From IMG/VR virus record IMGVR_UViG_3300027730_000096, positions 1 to 31,032 of that record: a stretch of 31,032 nucleotides of DNA; one strand, written 5' to 3'. Below, in pieces: positions 1 to 9,156 of this stretch. The stretch is from a virus. Numbering within the stretch: the first letter of the stretch is position 1; every line of letters starts with the position of its first letter. Under the pieces are notes generated by a model. That model had not been told where the DNA came from. It did no database searches and saw nothing but the letters and a program-made list of their open reading frames with translations. A program made the translations under genes and the position numbers.

Positions 1-211
1 TGCCGGACGCGCCAGTCACAGAAACCGTAGCCGTGCCACCCAGCACCACATCGAGCGCTGCCGCGTTGTAATTCTCCGGCACATCCCACGTGGTGTAGGC
101 GGTTCCAGAGGTCAACCCAGAGGTCAAAACAGCGCTGGTCGGCAGGGTGCCATCAGCCGTGTTGTACGTCTGGATAACGAGGTTTTTGTTGGCGGTGATG
201 CTATTGCTCAT
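1..211 (-). CDS. Virion/tail structural protein, N-terminal part only
   Basis: An open frame begins with ATG at 211 and runs off the left edge without a stop, giving 70 visible residues starting MSNSITANKNLVIQTYN. The visible part is rich in Thr, Ser, Gly and Val, as expected for a beta-structured phage tail or decoration protein. I do not recognise a named family. The ATG overlaps the TGA of the 621-residue gene upstream (TGATG), the same junction used throughout this cluster, which supports the start. It is the last gene visible in the virion operon and follows the two ejection proteins, so a tail-associated role is plausible but inferred from position only. Confidence 0.7.
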   Translation of the reverse strand, partial: MSNSITANKNLVIQTYNTADGTLPTSAVLTSGLTSGTAYTTWDVPENYNAAALDVVLGGTATVSVTGASG

Positions 212-2076
212 CAGATCTTCTCATTCGCAATTGCGAGGGCCTTGGTGATGGCCTCATCTGGAACGTTCAGCAGCGGGCTGGTCCCGTCACTATGCCTGTT
301 TTTCGCCTGCTCTGCAGCCCTAATAAGCTTTTCCGCAACAGACCCCGGATTGCCCACGCGACCACCGCTTTGGCGCCCAACGCGACCACCTGCAAACATA
401 CTGCCCTGCACGGGGGATGGCTCGGTCTTGATGATCGGGTTTTCCTCGTTGCCGACTTGGCTAAGAATATTGGTGACAGGAGGTGCCAGAGCGCCGCCCG
501 CGACGTCACCAGCGCGGCGTGCCAGCCCATATCCGTATGTAAGGTGACCGGCCACTTTTGGAGACGTTCCTGCCAGCGCCAGCGCGGCGTGAGGAACACC
601 AAAGCCCAACGATGTACCAGCGATGCCGCTAAGCGCAAGGTTCTGAATTTTATTTGCCCAGTCGGGCAGCACCTCGCGCACGGTCGCGCCCGCGATAATC
701 TCGGGTAGGTACTTGCCCGAAGGCGTGTTCCTGAGAAGGCCGAATAGGTGCTGGTTCTTGTCCTTTTGGATCGAGCGCACCAGCTTCGACATCTTGGCAG
801 CGGTTGAGCTACGCGAGCTTCCAAACTCAGCGGCAAGGTCTTTCGCGTCTTTACGGTACTGCTGCCACATATCCATCATTTTTGCATATTCAGGCTGGGC
901 ATCCGCGATGGTCTTTCGGACTGATTCAGGAACCTTCCCCATGGCCCCCTTCGCACGCGAGTGCATCAATCCGTCCATGAGATCGCTGTAGCCGACCTTC
1001 ATGTTGTGCAGGCCTGCCGCAGACATGTCGCGCCGATTGTAAAGCCGCCGCTCCATTTCGTTGAGGATATCGGCCTCGCGCGGGAAATCGTCGCTGACCC
1101 ACTCGCCAGACGGCTTTCGGTACGCCTGAAGCTCACTTGCTGCATTACCGATTGAAAGCTCAATGCCGCTCGGGTCCAACTGCTGCGTTGTCAGCCCCGC
1201 CTTGCTACGTGCAAAGTCATCGCTGATGCCCTTGCCCATCTCGTTAACGCTATCTTCCAGCATCTGCGGAAGAGCCGTATTCAAGCTTTCATCGCCCCAA
1301 GCTCCCTTAAAAAAGGCAGCGTTTGCGCCAGCATCGCCTTTGCGCGCCGTGCTCTCAATAAGGTCGAGCGCGGCCTTTGAGGATCCGGAAGTGCCACCAA
1401 GAATTCCCTTGGACAGGCCGCCTCCAAAATCAGTCACCTTGCTTGCTGCACTCATGGCTAACTGCGTCGGATCAAGCGCCGACAGCGCAGTCTCTGCCAG
1501 CTTCCCGGCCTTAGAGAGGCCTGCGGCGCGACCAGCCACACCTACAACGGGGGCGACTGAGGCAACATCCATACCGACGGCGAACGGGTCAGTGGCCAGC
1601 GTCTTCTTCAGCCCGGCGGCGCCGTCAAACAGGTCGCCATAGCGCTGGCCATATTCTTCTCGCAGGGCATTGAAAGACGCTTCGTCCTTCGCCTTTTGTG
1701 CGGGATCCTGCTCCATGAAGTAGCCAGCACCGGCAGAGAGCGCGCCCTTCCCAAGCTCGCCGAGGGCGCCAACCGTTTCAACCGGGTTCATGATGGCTTC
1801 GCCAACATCGCCGATGGTTTTAACAAAACTGCCCGGGGCTGCTGCGAGCATTCGTCCCCCGACCTCACCCCAGCCCATTTTGCCGTAATCAGGCTCCGCC
1901 TCTGGCGCGGCGGAGGCAGGGGCAGCGGATCCGGGGGTGACGCTGTTAGTGGGGACGGAAACAGATTTTGAGGAATCAGACCCATACGCCGGTAGCGCTG
2001 GGAAGCGCTTAGCTAACTCCTTGAGCCTGTCTTCAATAGGCATTTCCTTTTTCGGTATAAGCCACGAGTTTTCCAT
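211..2076 (-). CDS. Internal virion / DNA ejection protein (621 aa)
   Basis: The 621-residue product is Ala/Gly-rich and mostly helical by composition. It has a Pro/Ala/Ser linker near residues 35-62 and two weakly hydrophobic stretches (around 160-187, TDPFAVGMDVASVAPVVG, and around 480-510). These are features of proteins carried in the capsid and ejected into the envelope by podoviruses. The C-terminal 75 residues contain FAGGRVGRQSGGRVG, then a helical segment ending ITKALAIANEKI. The GG-basic motif recurs in other proteins of the window. The gene directly follows the giant transglycosylase-bearing ejection protein (TGATG junction), with GGGAGG about 10 nt upstream of its ATG. Position and composition support an ejection role; I recognise no enzymatic domain. 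Confidence 0.75.
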   Translation of the reverse strand: MENSWLIPKKEMPIEDRLKELAKRFPALPAYGSDSSKSVSVPTNSVTPGSAAPASAAPEAEPDYGKMGWGEVGGRMLAAAPGSFVKTIGDVGEAIMNPVETVGALGELGKGALSAGAGYFMEQDPAQKAKDEASFNALREEYGQRYGDLFDGAAGLKKTLATDPFAVGMDVASVAPVVGVAGRAAGLSKAGKLAETALSALDPTQLAMSAASKVTDFGGGLSKGILGGTSGSSKAALDLIESTARKGDAGANAAFFKGAWGDESLNTALPQMLEDSVNEMGKGISDDFARSKAGLTTQQLDPSGIELSIGNAASELQAYRKPSGEWVSDDFPREADILNEMERRLYNRRDMSAAGLHNMKVGYSDLMDGLMHSRAKGAMGKVPESVRKTIADAQPEYAKMMDMWQQYRKDAKDLAAEFGSSRSSTAAKMSKLVRSIQKDKNQHLFGLLRNTPSGKYLPEIIAGATVREVLPDWANKIQNLALSGIAGTSLGFGVPHAALALAGTSPKVAGHLTYGYGLARRAGDVAGGALAPPVTNILSQVGNEENPIIKTEPSPVQGSMFAGGRVGRQSGGRVGNPGSVAEKLIRAAEQAKNRHSDGTSPLLNVPDEAITKALAIANEKI

Positions 2077-5000
2077 CAGACATTACCTCCCGAGACGAAG
2101 TATCGATAAAGTTTTGGCGGGATTTCGGTTCTGCCCAGAGCTTGCTGTAAAAGGAACTGAGTTTCTTCTGGATTTCCAACGGTCATAGCCTCTTTTATAT
2201 ATCGCGAAGTCGCTGGGTTAGCCAGCAGGTCGCGTAGGTAAGCCACCTCCTGCTTGTACACACTGTCGTACAACCGATTAAACTCGGCCCCCGCAGGGAG
2301 AAGGATCTTTGACGTAGTTTGATCCGCAAAGGCATTATAGAACGACGACCGATCAACAGCGCGCTGATTGTCCACCATAAGCGTGGCCATAACCGTAGCA
2401 GCCGCAATCGGATCCTGCTCAATGTTTGGCATCATACTCGCCGCAGCAGACAGGGCGTTATAGCTGTCCTGATTGGACGCGTTGACCAAGTTGTTGGCCT
2501 GAGCAAATCTCAACTTGTCAAGAATATCTGTCTGCGTAGGCATGTCGGAGAACGCGCCTAACCCCAAGCTTTGGCTGAACAGGTTAAGTGCCTTGGTAAC
2601 CGCAGCGCGCCCAGTACCCTGAGAGCCAAAGCTTTCAAGCGGCGGCGCCCCCATAAGTGCCGAAACGGCCATCGCCTGTTCAGCGATGTTGAGGCGGTTA
2701 TCACCTGCGGTGGATCCGCCAGCTGTAACATCGTTAAGCAGTGCTGCAGAGTTGGTGATCAGATCTCGGGCATTTGGAAAACTCATCATCTTGTCTGCGC
2801 GATCCGTCGCCCCGCTGGCGCGCGGATCCCATATAACATTGGTGGGCTCAGGAGGCTGGCTAGGCGAAACTGGCAAGCCAGAGCCCCCCTCAACCCCGCG
2901 AGGAGCCGTCTGTACGGTCTGCAAAACCGAGGAGACATCGCCTGTGTTAGCGGTGCCGTTCTGGGCCGCAAGCTGCTGCCCTGCGAGGCGCAGGGTGTTA
3001 TTCAGAGCTTCGCCGCCTGCAATGGGCGCGGACGGGTTGGAGAGCCAGTCGTTGAACTGCTGCAGGCCGCCATTGGCGGTGACCACATAATTTACGCCGC
3101 CGATATCTTTTACGCTGCCAGCAACATTCTGGATATCCTGCCCACGGGTCAGTGCCTGTGTCTGTCCGATATCAGCAAGCTGCTTCTGGCGGTTCATGTA
3201 GGCCTCGGCACCGCCACCCACGCCCTCGAGGAGGGCTGTGCCGAGGAACCGGCTCTGCGATCCAGCCATCTTCCCCAGCCCCGACAGGAACGGCAGGATG
3301 ATGTTCTCTGGGCCGCCAGCCTTATCGATCATCTTCTCAAAAAAGTTCTTGCCGCCCAAGCCGGGTGCAGGCTGATCGTTGCGACCGCCATCGGGGCGGG
3401 TGTCGGTTACGTCGCGTGGCGTGATCGCCGCGTCTCCAAGCGTGCCGCCACCGCCGCCACCAGCGCCGGAGCTTTTTTCATTGGTCCATTGCTTAAACTC
3501 ACCAACGGTCATGCCTTTAAGAAACGGATTGGCCGCGATGTAGGACGCCGGAACCAGCCCTTCGATAGCTGCTCCGTCTGGGGCACCAAGCACCCTTGGG
3601 GCGGCACCTGCCCCAAGAAAATGTGCAGCATAAAGATTGCCGTTAGTTGCGGGAATTCCGGCGTTTTTAAGCTGGCGTTCGTTCTCCGCCGTCAATAGGC
3701 GGATTGCCCGCTCCTGTTGCGCCGGATCGTTCTTCCCGTCAGCAGTGAGACCGGCCTCTGGATACTTTTGCGCCAACGCGCTCCACGTCCCGTCCGTGAA
3801 CCCATAGTAGCCAGAAGCAGATGACGTGTTACTCTGAGCGTTGGGGTTATTCCCGCTCTCAGCCGCTTTGATCGCTGCGTAATAAGCCTCGCGATCTCCA
3901 GTTGCGACTGTAGGCGTCCCGGCCCCAGTACCCGCCGCCAGCCCCGGCTCCGCCCCAGCGATAGGCTCTGCAGCGTTTGCCACGTCACGCGTAAGATCAG
4001 TCTGGGCGGGATCGGCAGCAACAATTGCATCGGTAACAGGTGCGGTGGCCGAAGCTGCGCCAAGGCCGCTACGATCAAGGCGCGGCATGGGGATTGGGCG
4101 AAGGAACGCGGCAGCATCAGAGTAATTCGCGCTCGACAACCCCGGCTGCACGCCAGTAAACCGACGATCAAGAGAGACGTTGCGAAGCTCGCTGCCGGGA
4201 TAGGGAGCTACATACGGCGGCAGCGTGAGGCCGCTCTCGACCGGCTCCATCACCTCCCTCCGTGGTTCACCAATCTGAGCCCCCTGCACGCTGGCGTACG
4301 GGTTAAAGACAAGGTCTCTGCGGTCTTCTGCACGCGCTCCCACCGTGCGGGACCAAGCCGGGGGTCCGCCGACAATATAATCAGGCTGCGGGGTAGGGGT
4401 TGGATATTTTTGTGAATATTCGGTTGGACCCAAGAAGAGTTTGTCTACGGCCCGCATATAGGCGTCAGAAACGGCTCCCGGGGTGTTAGCTGCAATACGC
4501 ATGGCTGTGTCAACAGCGCTATCCTCACCTGTGGCCGCGCCGAACATCCTAGTTGCAGCATCCGGCTCCACATAGGCAGCGTTCTCCGCCTGCGCCCCCT
4601 GAACGCTAGCGTTTGGGTTAAACGGGAGTTCCCGAACACGAGGAGAAAATGGCTTCTTCTGGACCCCCTGAACGCTCGTGGGCTGGTCAAGGCGTCGATT
4701 AGTCACAATGTCGTCACTGACAAGCTGAACCGGTCTACCCGCTTCCTTTTCAGCGTTGTAAACGCTGGTGTAGTACTCCCTCCGGATGCGATCAGCATCA
4801 GCGGCGGAAAGGCCAGCCGGTGTGGCTACGGCCAAATTTGGGGGAGCGGCGCGCAACTGCCTCAGAAATTCCGCTTCAGCCGGGCTCACATAAACAGCAT
4901 TTTCCGTCTGAGCCCCCTGAACGCTGGCGTTTTGGTTAAACGGAAGCCCCTGAATACGGGCATTCCCCGTCTGATCCCCCTGAACGCTAGCGTTTTGGTT

Positions 5001-6767
5001 AAACGGAAGCCCCTGAACACGAGTGGGAGCCACATAGGCTGAATTTTCCGTCTGATCCCCCTGAACGCTAGCGTTTGGGTTAAACGAAAGCCCCTGAACA
5101 CGAGTGGGAGCCACATAGGCTGAATTTTCCGTCTGACCCCCCTGAACGCTAGCGTTTGGGTTAAACGAAAGCCCCTGAACACGGGCAGGCGCGGCTACGC
5201 CTCCCGGTGGCAAGTTCTGCGGACCCGGATCGAACAACGCGGACGCGGGCCTTCTGCGCGCATACGCCTCCAGTTCTTGCTCCAAAGTGAGGGGTTCCGG
5301 ACGGCCACCGCCTGCATACCCATGCCGCCCGGCAACGCCGCCGTTGGCCATGAACATGCCAACGATTTTTGCAAGGTCAGCAACCTTGCTCAGGCCGCTC
5401 TGGGGCTGCTGCGGATCTTTCGGCTGCAGCAATTCAGGCGTCTTCTGGGAGCCGGGTTCCTGAACGGGCACATAACCCGTATTCTGGGGGTCGTAAGGCA
5501 TGCCGCCAGCGGCAAGCCCAGAGCGGGGTGTGCCGCCGCGCGAGAAGCCATATTTTTCCCACATATCACCGGCTTTTTCGCCGGTATCGGCGAGGCTCGA
5601 TGCCATGTCCACGATGTCGGAGGCATCGGTCTGGCTCGGGCCTTGAACCGGGTCAGCGATCATAAGCTGGCCGACCGGCAAGTTCGCCTGCGGGACAAAC
5701 CCGCCAGAGCCGATCCCCGCAGAGCCCCGCCCATAAGCCCCTGCATTCGGATCCATGCCGCCAAAAAGCTGCTGCATGACCATGGTGGCGTAGTCCGTCT
5801 GCGGGGAGCCGCCATCAGCGTAGCCCTCGCCCATATGCCCCGCACTGACGTGACCGCCCATGCTCTCGGGGACGAGGCCGCCGCGCCGATAGCCGACGTC
5901 CTCGATGACCTTTCCGCCACGCTTGAGGCCAGAGAAGAACCCGGCAGGCGACGTCGTCTGAGTGGTCGAGCCGGACAGCGCACCAGTGCCCATGCCAATG
6001 TTGCCAAGGAACTGAGTGGTTTGGAACGGATAGGCGCGTTCCTGCTGGTACTGGTTGTAGAGGGCAGACTTACCGGCCTGCTCAGTCTGCTGCTCCTGCG
6101 TGCCAGCGCCGAGAAGCGCCTGACTTCCAGCCAGCGCGGCGCCCTGAGCGCCAGCACCCAACTGACCGATGCTCTGCCCGCCCTGCAACAGCCGGGCAAG
6201 GTTCGCCTGACGGGACGCAAGATCCGCGCTCTGCTGCTGCTGGGCAACGCCCTGAGCCTGCATGTAGCCCTGATTGAGCAGGTTGCCGATGGTGCTGCCC
6301 ATGCCCATCATCTGCTGCCGGTTCAGGTTGGCAGCGGCAATGCCGGACCGGTCGCCAAACCCAGCGCCTGACTGGATGGCCGTGCCAAGCGCGCCAGACA
6401 TATCCTGCCGGTTTTGCTGACCCAGAATGTCCGCCGTGCTCTGCACCACGTTTTGCAGATACGGGCTCATGTACTTGTTGGTGTCGAGTTCGCCCAGATT
6501 GGCGGGGCCCATACCCCCCAATGTCGCTGCTGCACCAGCCTGAAAATACGGCTGCGCCATGCCGGACGCCTGCCCGATCTGGCCAATTGCCGCATTTTGC
6601 GTTTCCGTCATCGGCGCAACAAAGGCACTTGGGTCGTAGGAATATGCCTGAAACGGCGTCGAGGCTACGTTTTCGGCCCTTGCGTTGACCGCGTTATAGC
6701 GAGCCAGCACCTCCGGCGGAATCTGTACGGAAGATGTGGAGGTTTGAGTTTTTCCGCCGCCAGACAT
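2076..6767 (-). CDS. Giant ejection/internal virion protein with lytic transglycosylase domain (1563 aa)
   Basis: This is the largest gene in the window. Residues 1-270 form a Gln/Ala/Gly-rich helical domain of the kind found in phage DNA-injection proteins. Residues about 283-330 and 473-490 carry GG-basic motifs (LKRGGKV, GYRRGGLV, YADGG). Residues 528-629 are four tandem copies of an Asn/Gln/Val-rich repeat, with degenerate copies up to about residue 836. Residues about 958-1100 match soluble lytic transglycosylases: the likely catalytic Glu970 lies in AAESGNNP, followed by GYYGFTDGTW and an AAHFLGAGAA motif. The C-terminal 400 residues are helical and unassigned. The inferred role is capsid-carried protein that helps DNA cross the cell wall by cutting peptidoglycan, comparable to T7 gp16. 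Its ATG overlaps the stop of the GNAT gene (TAATG). Confidence 0.88.
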   Translation of the reverse strand: MSGGGKTQTSTSSVQIPPEVLARYNAVNARAENVASTPFQAYSYDPSAFVAPMTETQNAAIGQIGQASGMAQPYFQAGAAATLGGMGPANLGELDTNKYMSPYLQNVVQSTADILGQQNRQDMSGALGTAIQSGAGFGDRSGIAAANLNRQQMMGMGSTIGNLLNQGYMQAQGVAQQQQSADLASRQANLARLLQGGQSIGQLGAGAQGAALAGSQALLGAGTQEQQTEQAGKSALYNQYQQERAYPFQTTQFLGNIGMGTGALSGSTTQTTSPAGFFSGLKRGGKVIEDVGYRRGGLVPESMGGHVSAGHMGEGYADGGSPQTDYATMVMQQLFGGMDPNAGAYGRGSAGIGSGGFVPQANLPVGQLMIADPVQGPSQTDASDIVDMASSLADTGEKAGDMWEKYGFSRGGTPRSGLAAGGMPYDPQNTGYVPVQEPGSQKTPELLQPKDPQQPQSGLSKVADLAKIVGMFMANGGVAGRHGYAGGGRPEPLTLEQELEAYARRRPASALFDPGPQNLPPGGVAAPARVQGLSFNPNASVQGGQTENSAYVAPTRVQGLSFNPNASVQGDQTENSAYVAPTRVQGLPFNQNASVQGDQTGNARIQGLPFNQNASVQGAQTENAVYVSPAEAEFLRQLRAAPPNLAVATPAGLSAADADRIRREYYTSVYNAEKEAGRPVQLVSDDIVTNRRLDQPTSVQGVQKKPFSPRVRELPFNPNASVQGAQAENAAYVEPDAATRMFGAATGEDSAVDTAMRIAANTPGAVSDAYMRAVDKLFLGPTEYSQKYPTPTPQPDYIVGGPPAWSRTVGARAEDRRDLVFNPYASVQGAQIGEPRREVMEPVESGLTLPPYVAPYPGSELRNVSLDRRFTGVQPGLSSANYSDAAAFLRPIPMPRLDRSGLGAASATAPVTDAIVAADPAQTDLTRDVANAAEPIAGAEPGLAAGTGAGTPTVATGDREAYYAAIKAAESGNNPNAQSNTSSASGYYGFTDGTWSALAQKYPEAGLTADGKNDPAQQERAIRLLTAENERQLKNAGIPATNGNLYAAHFLGAGAAPRVLGAPDGAAIEGLVPASYIAANPFLKGMTVGEFKQWTNEKSSGAGGGGGGTLGDAAITPRDVTDTRPDGGRNDQPAPGLGGKNFFEKMIDKAGGPENIILPFLSGLGKMAGSQSRFLGTALLEGVGGGAEAYMNRQKQLADIGQTQALTRGQDIQNVAGSVKDIGGVNYVVTANGGLQQFNDWLSNPSAPIAGGEALNNTLRLAGQQLAAQNGTANTGDVSSVLQTVQTAPRGVEGGSGLPVSPSQPPEPTNVIWDPRASGATDRADKMMSFPNARDLITNSAALLNDVTAGGSTAGDNRLNIAEQAMAVSALMGAPPLESFGSQGTGRAAVTKALNLFSQSLGLGAFSDMPTQTDILDKLRFAQANNLVNASNQDSYNALSAAASMMPNIEQDPIAAATVMATLMVDNQRAVDRSSFYNAFADQTTSKILLPAGAEFNRLYDSVYKQEVAYLRDLLANPATSRYIKEAMTVGNPEETQFLLQQALGRTEIPPKLYRYFVSGGNV
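4881..5186 (-). repeat. In-frame tandem repeat, 27-27-21-27 codons
   Basis: Four head-to-tail copies lie inside the giant ejection gene: 5186-5106, 5105-5025, 5024-4962 (6 codons shorter) and 4961-4881. The protein core is RVQGLxFNxNASVQG followed by xQTENxAYVxP. At DNA level the segment with CTAGCGTTTxGGTTAAACG on the plus strand is nearly identical in the copies near 4982, 5063 and 5144, so the expansion looks recent. Diverged copies of the core recur near 4601 (LPFNPNASVQG), 4676 (SVQG only) and 4287 (VFNPYASVQG). The repeat separates the N-terminal domain from the transglycosylase domain. Confidence 0.93.
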
Positions 6768-7273
6768 TATGGGATCTCGCTAGAAGGTTCACTGAGGCCG
6801 GTCTTGGCCCCATAGAGAAAATAAACGCCCGCAGGCTGCCCAAACATCCGCTCATACAAGCGGATTTTCGCTTCAGTCCGACTGTTTGAAAGCACCCCGA
6901 TGGATAGCGGAATAGCAAGCTCTTCGGATGCCGTTTTCGCAAACTCACACAGCTTGCGAGCCCGCCCACCCTTCGCATTGCGATATTCTGGCGCCACAAA
7001 CACCGCTCGTTCTTCCAGTACAGGTTCGTTACTGTACCATAGCTCTCCAAAAACCAAAAGGATGGCACCCTCAAAAGCCTCACCCGGCTTTCCAATAATC
7101 CCCACGATGCCGTTCTGCCTAGTTAGAGCGCCCCACATGGTTTTGAGGAGCTTGGAGACGTCCGGAGAGATGAATGCGTTTTCCTGCGTGGCGTCGAGCG
7201 CCAGATGCATCATGCCGTCGAGGTCTGCGGGGGTTCCTACACGAACTGCGGGGGCGTCTGCGGCGTCTGTCAT
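6767..7273 (-). CDS. GNAT-fold N-acetyltransferase-like protein (168 aa)
   Basis: The sequence fits the Gcn5-related N-acetyltransferase fold. The N-terminus RVGTPADLDGMMHLA resembles the first strand and helix. The core strand VFVAPEYRNAKGGRA (residues 91-105) is the motif A region that binds the acetyl-CoA pyrophosphate. The segment 125-145, with SRTEAKIRLYERMF, resembles motif B. Length is typical for a single GNAT domain. It lies between a YVIP-motif protein and the giant ejection protein, with AAGGA a few bases upstream of the ATG, so it is expressed with virion genes. The substrate is unknown; a virion protein or a host target are both possible. Confidence 0.8.
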   Translation of the reverse strand: MTDAADAPAVRVGTPADLDGMMHLALDATQENAFISPDVSKLLKTMWGALTRQNGIVGIIGKPGEAFEGAILLVFGELWYSNEPVLEERAVFVAPEYRNAKGGRARKLCEFAKTASEELAIPLSIGVLSNSRTEAKIRLYERMFGQPAGVYFLYGAKTGLSEPSSEIP

Positions 7274-7283
7274 GCTTTTTCCT

Positions 7284-7874
7284 TTAATCGACTTTTGGAC
7301 CCGGTAGCTTTTGCAGGGTCTTGATGGTCTTTGCCCGATACTTTTTTACAAACTCATCCAGAATCCGATGCCCATGATCGAGGTCTCCTTCCCCGATCTT
7401 CACGACATCCTCCGGAGGAATAACGTACTCTCCACCAGCGGCGACGATGGGTACCGTGTCCACCTCACCACCACCCGCCTTTGCGACGGCGGGCGCGCCG
7501 TAGGGCATATCTGTCCCCATGTCTGGAGCCCCATAGGGCATTTTGCTGAAGATGCTGTTGGCAATCTTGAACCCGGCCATGCTGTTGCCTTCGCCCATGG
7601 CCGAGATGATATCCGCCGGGATCACGTAAGATCCGGACTTCACGTGCATCGGCAGGTGGTCGGTGCGCCCCGCCACGTTGCTGTGGATCGGCCCAACATG
7701 AACCTTCCCCATGGCGCCGCCCTTGGGCCGTGCGACCTGAGCTCCTCGAGCATGGGCCTCGCGCGCCGTGCTCAGCGCAGCCGCGACGGCCTGCCCCTGC
7801 GGGCGCCCGGCATGCATCATCTCGCTGATGTTGCCGCTTATCGTTTCTTGCGAATTTCCGCGCTTAAGGGGCAT
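7284..7874 (-). CDS. Phage protein with duplicated YVIP/GEG motif (196 aa)
   Basis: The N-terminus MPLKRGNSQETISGNI and the following HAGRPQGQAVAAAL segment (22-34) match a small-protein motif common in phage virion clusters; I know no function for it. Residues 71-109 and 138-176 are an internal duplication: both contain a P-hydrophobic pair, a Gly, YVIP, about eight residues, GEG and then a short helix. Between them MPYGAP occurs twice (112-117 and 122-127). KAGGGEV at 132-138 is another GG motif of the kind found across this window. The gene ends with a basic helix. It sits 1 nt after the upstream tail gene. It is not long enough to be a tape measure protein. Confidence 0.72.
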   Translation of the reverse strand: MPLKRGNSQETISGNISEMMHAGRPQGQAVAAALSTAREAHARGAQVARPKGGAMGKVHVGPIHSNVAGRTDHLPMHVKSGSYVIPADIISAMGEGNSMAGFKIANSIFSKMPYGAPDMGTDMPYGAPAVAKAGGGEVDTVPIVAAGGEYVIPPEDVVKIGEGDLDHGHRILDEFVKKYRAKTIKTLQKLPGPKVD

Positions 7875-7875
7875 G

Positions 7876-9156
7876 TCACACCGTTAGGTTGTAGAAGGCG
7901 ATATTGCCGACGGCTACGCCCGTGCTGCCGGGGGCGGCTGTTCCTTGAACCGTGCGGGCTGCAAGCGTGTAAGTGTCGCTCACGTTAGCCAACGAGACGC
8001 CAAGCTGCAAATCCCAGTTATATCCAGTCGCGATATCGGCACGGGTCGTCGACTGGGAAGACGAGGTCGCAAAGCTCTGTTGCACGATCTGATCTGTGGA
8101 GGCAATTGTCATCGCCGTGGCAGCCGTGTCCACGTCCACCTGCCCGGCGGCGAGCGTCGTGGCCCATGAGGCGCTGGTCAAGCCGGTGGCATTCTTAACC
8201 AAAGCAAACTCATAATTTCCATTAACCAGCGGGAAACCCGTGATGGTAGACGGGATCACGATTGCGCCCAGAAAGCTTGAATTCAACCGTATGGAGATCA
8301 GGGGCACAAAGGTGGTCGTAAGGGTTGACGCGTAGGCCGTCGTCACCCGAGCGTTATACACCTGCGACGTTTGCTCGTAGCCGCCCTCGGAGATGACGCT
8401 GGAGCAGATTTGCTGCAGGACAGGCGTGCCAGTGGGGATCGACGTGGTCGTGATTTCGAACCGCAGCGGCAGGATGGCCGTGGTCATGTAGACGAACGAC
8501 TGGACGTTGGCATTATTGAAGACGTGGGCCACGTACAGCACGCCATTAACGACGAACCCGCAACGGACGGAACCTACGCCAAGCCACTCGATGTCGATGA
8601 AGAAGATCTGTGTCTTGGTCAGATCGAGCGTTACGCCGCTGGGGCCGGTGCCGTCGAATTTATCAACGTTCCATGCGCTCTTCAGCGCCTGCTGGTTTCC
8701 AGAACCGCTGGCGCTTCTGATGTTGAGTGAAACGCCGGTCGGCAGAGACGTGCCGGTCTGCTCCAGATAGATGCCGTTGGCGGTGTTGAATAGCCCGACG
8801 CGCTGCGTCAGCCCCGTCTGCTGCGCCGCCAGAGTGAAGGTCTGAAGCGTTAGCAGGCTCTTCCCGGGCTGGTACGGAAACGACCGGAACGACTGGGCTA
8901 CGGCGCTGCCTGCAGAACTGGTGCCGGGATAGAGGTTTATCGACGATTTGTCGGTCTGCCATGTCGTCGTCGCGCCCGTCCCAGACGTCGAATAGCTATA
9001 CGCCGGGTCAGCGGCATAGCGCGACTGGCTGTCGAACAGTGTGTACGGCTGAGACACCCGGAGGCGCCCGAAAGCGTCAACGGTCGTGCCGCCAAACGCG
9101 ACATAACTGGGTTTCGTGCTGGAGGATCCATACGGCGGATAAACGGTGATGGCCAT
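7876..9156 (-). CDS. Tail/virion structural protein with FGRLRVSQPYTLFD motif (426 aa)
   Basis: The product begins MAITVYPPYGS and soon carries AFGRLRVSQPYTLFDSQ, a sequence I associate with a recurrent phage structural protein family. The rest is Thr/Ser/Val-rich and beta-like, with almost no Lys. The frame is open 32 codons further upstream, but that stretch lies inside the preceding gene and has a different composition. The ATG at 9156 shares one base with the preceding TGA (TGATG), so I choose it. Position downstream of the nozzle gene and of a 137-residue beta protein suggests a distal tail component. No catalytic residues are recognised. Confidence 0.8.
   Translation of the reverse strand: MAITVYPPYGSSSTKPSYVAFGGTTVDAFGRLRVSQPYTLFDSQSRYAADPAYSYSTSGTGATTTWQTDKSSINLYPGTSSAGSAVAQSFRSFPYQPGKSLLTLQTFTLAAQQTGLTQRVGLFNTANGIYLEQTGTSLPTGVSLNIRSASGSGNQQALKSAWNVDKFDGTGPSGVTLDLTKTQIFFIDIEWLGVGSVRCGFVVNGVLYVAHVFNNANVQSFVYMTTAILPLRFEITTTSIPTGTPVLQQICSSVISEGGYEQTSQVYNARVTTAYASTLTTTFVPLISIRLNSSFLGAIVIPSTITGFPLVNGNYEFALVKNATGLTSASWATTLAAGQVDVDTAATAMTIASTDQIVQQSFATSSSQSTTRADIATGYNWDLQLGVSLANVSDTYTLAARTVQGTAAPGSTGVAVGNIAFYNLTV

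Noticed and set aside
4881-5186. CRISPR array
   Set aside because: The repeats have a 27-codon period, stay in frame inside a gene, and have no unique spacers or Cas genes nearby.
2571-6371. Plus-strand frames of 375 and 364 codons opposite the giant ejection gene
   Set aside because: They have no ribosome binding site, no recognisable domain and skewed composition, and are explained by lack of antisense stops in GC-rich DNA.
7284-7874. Tape measure protein
   Set aside because: Only 196 residues, without long helices or transmembrane segments; the tail genes point to a short tail that needs no tape measure.
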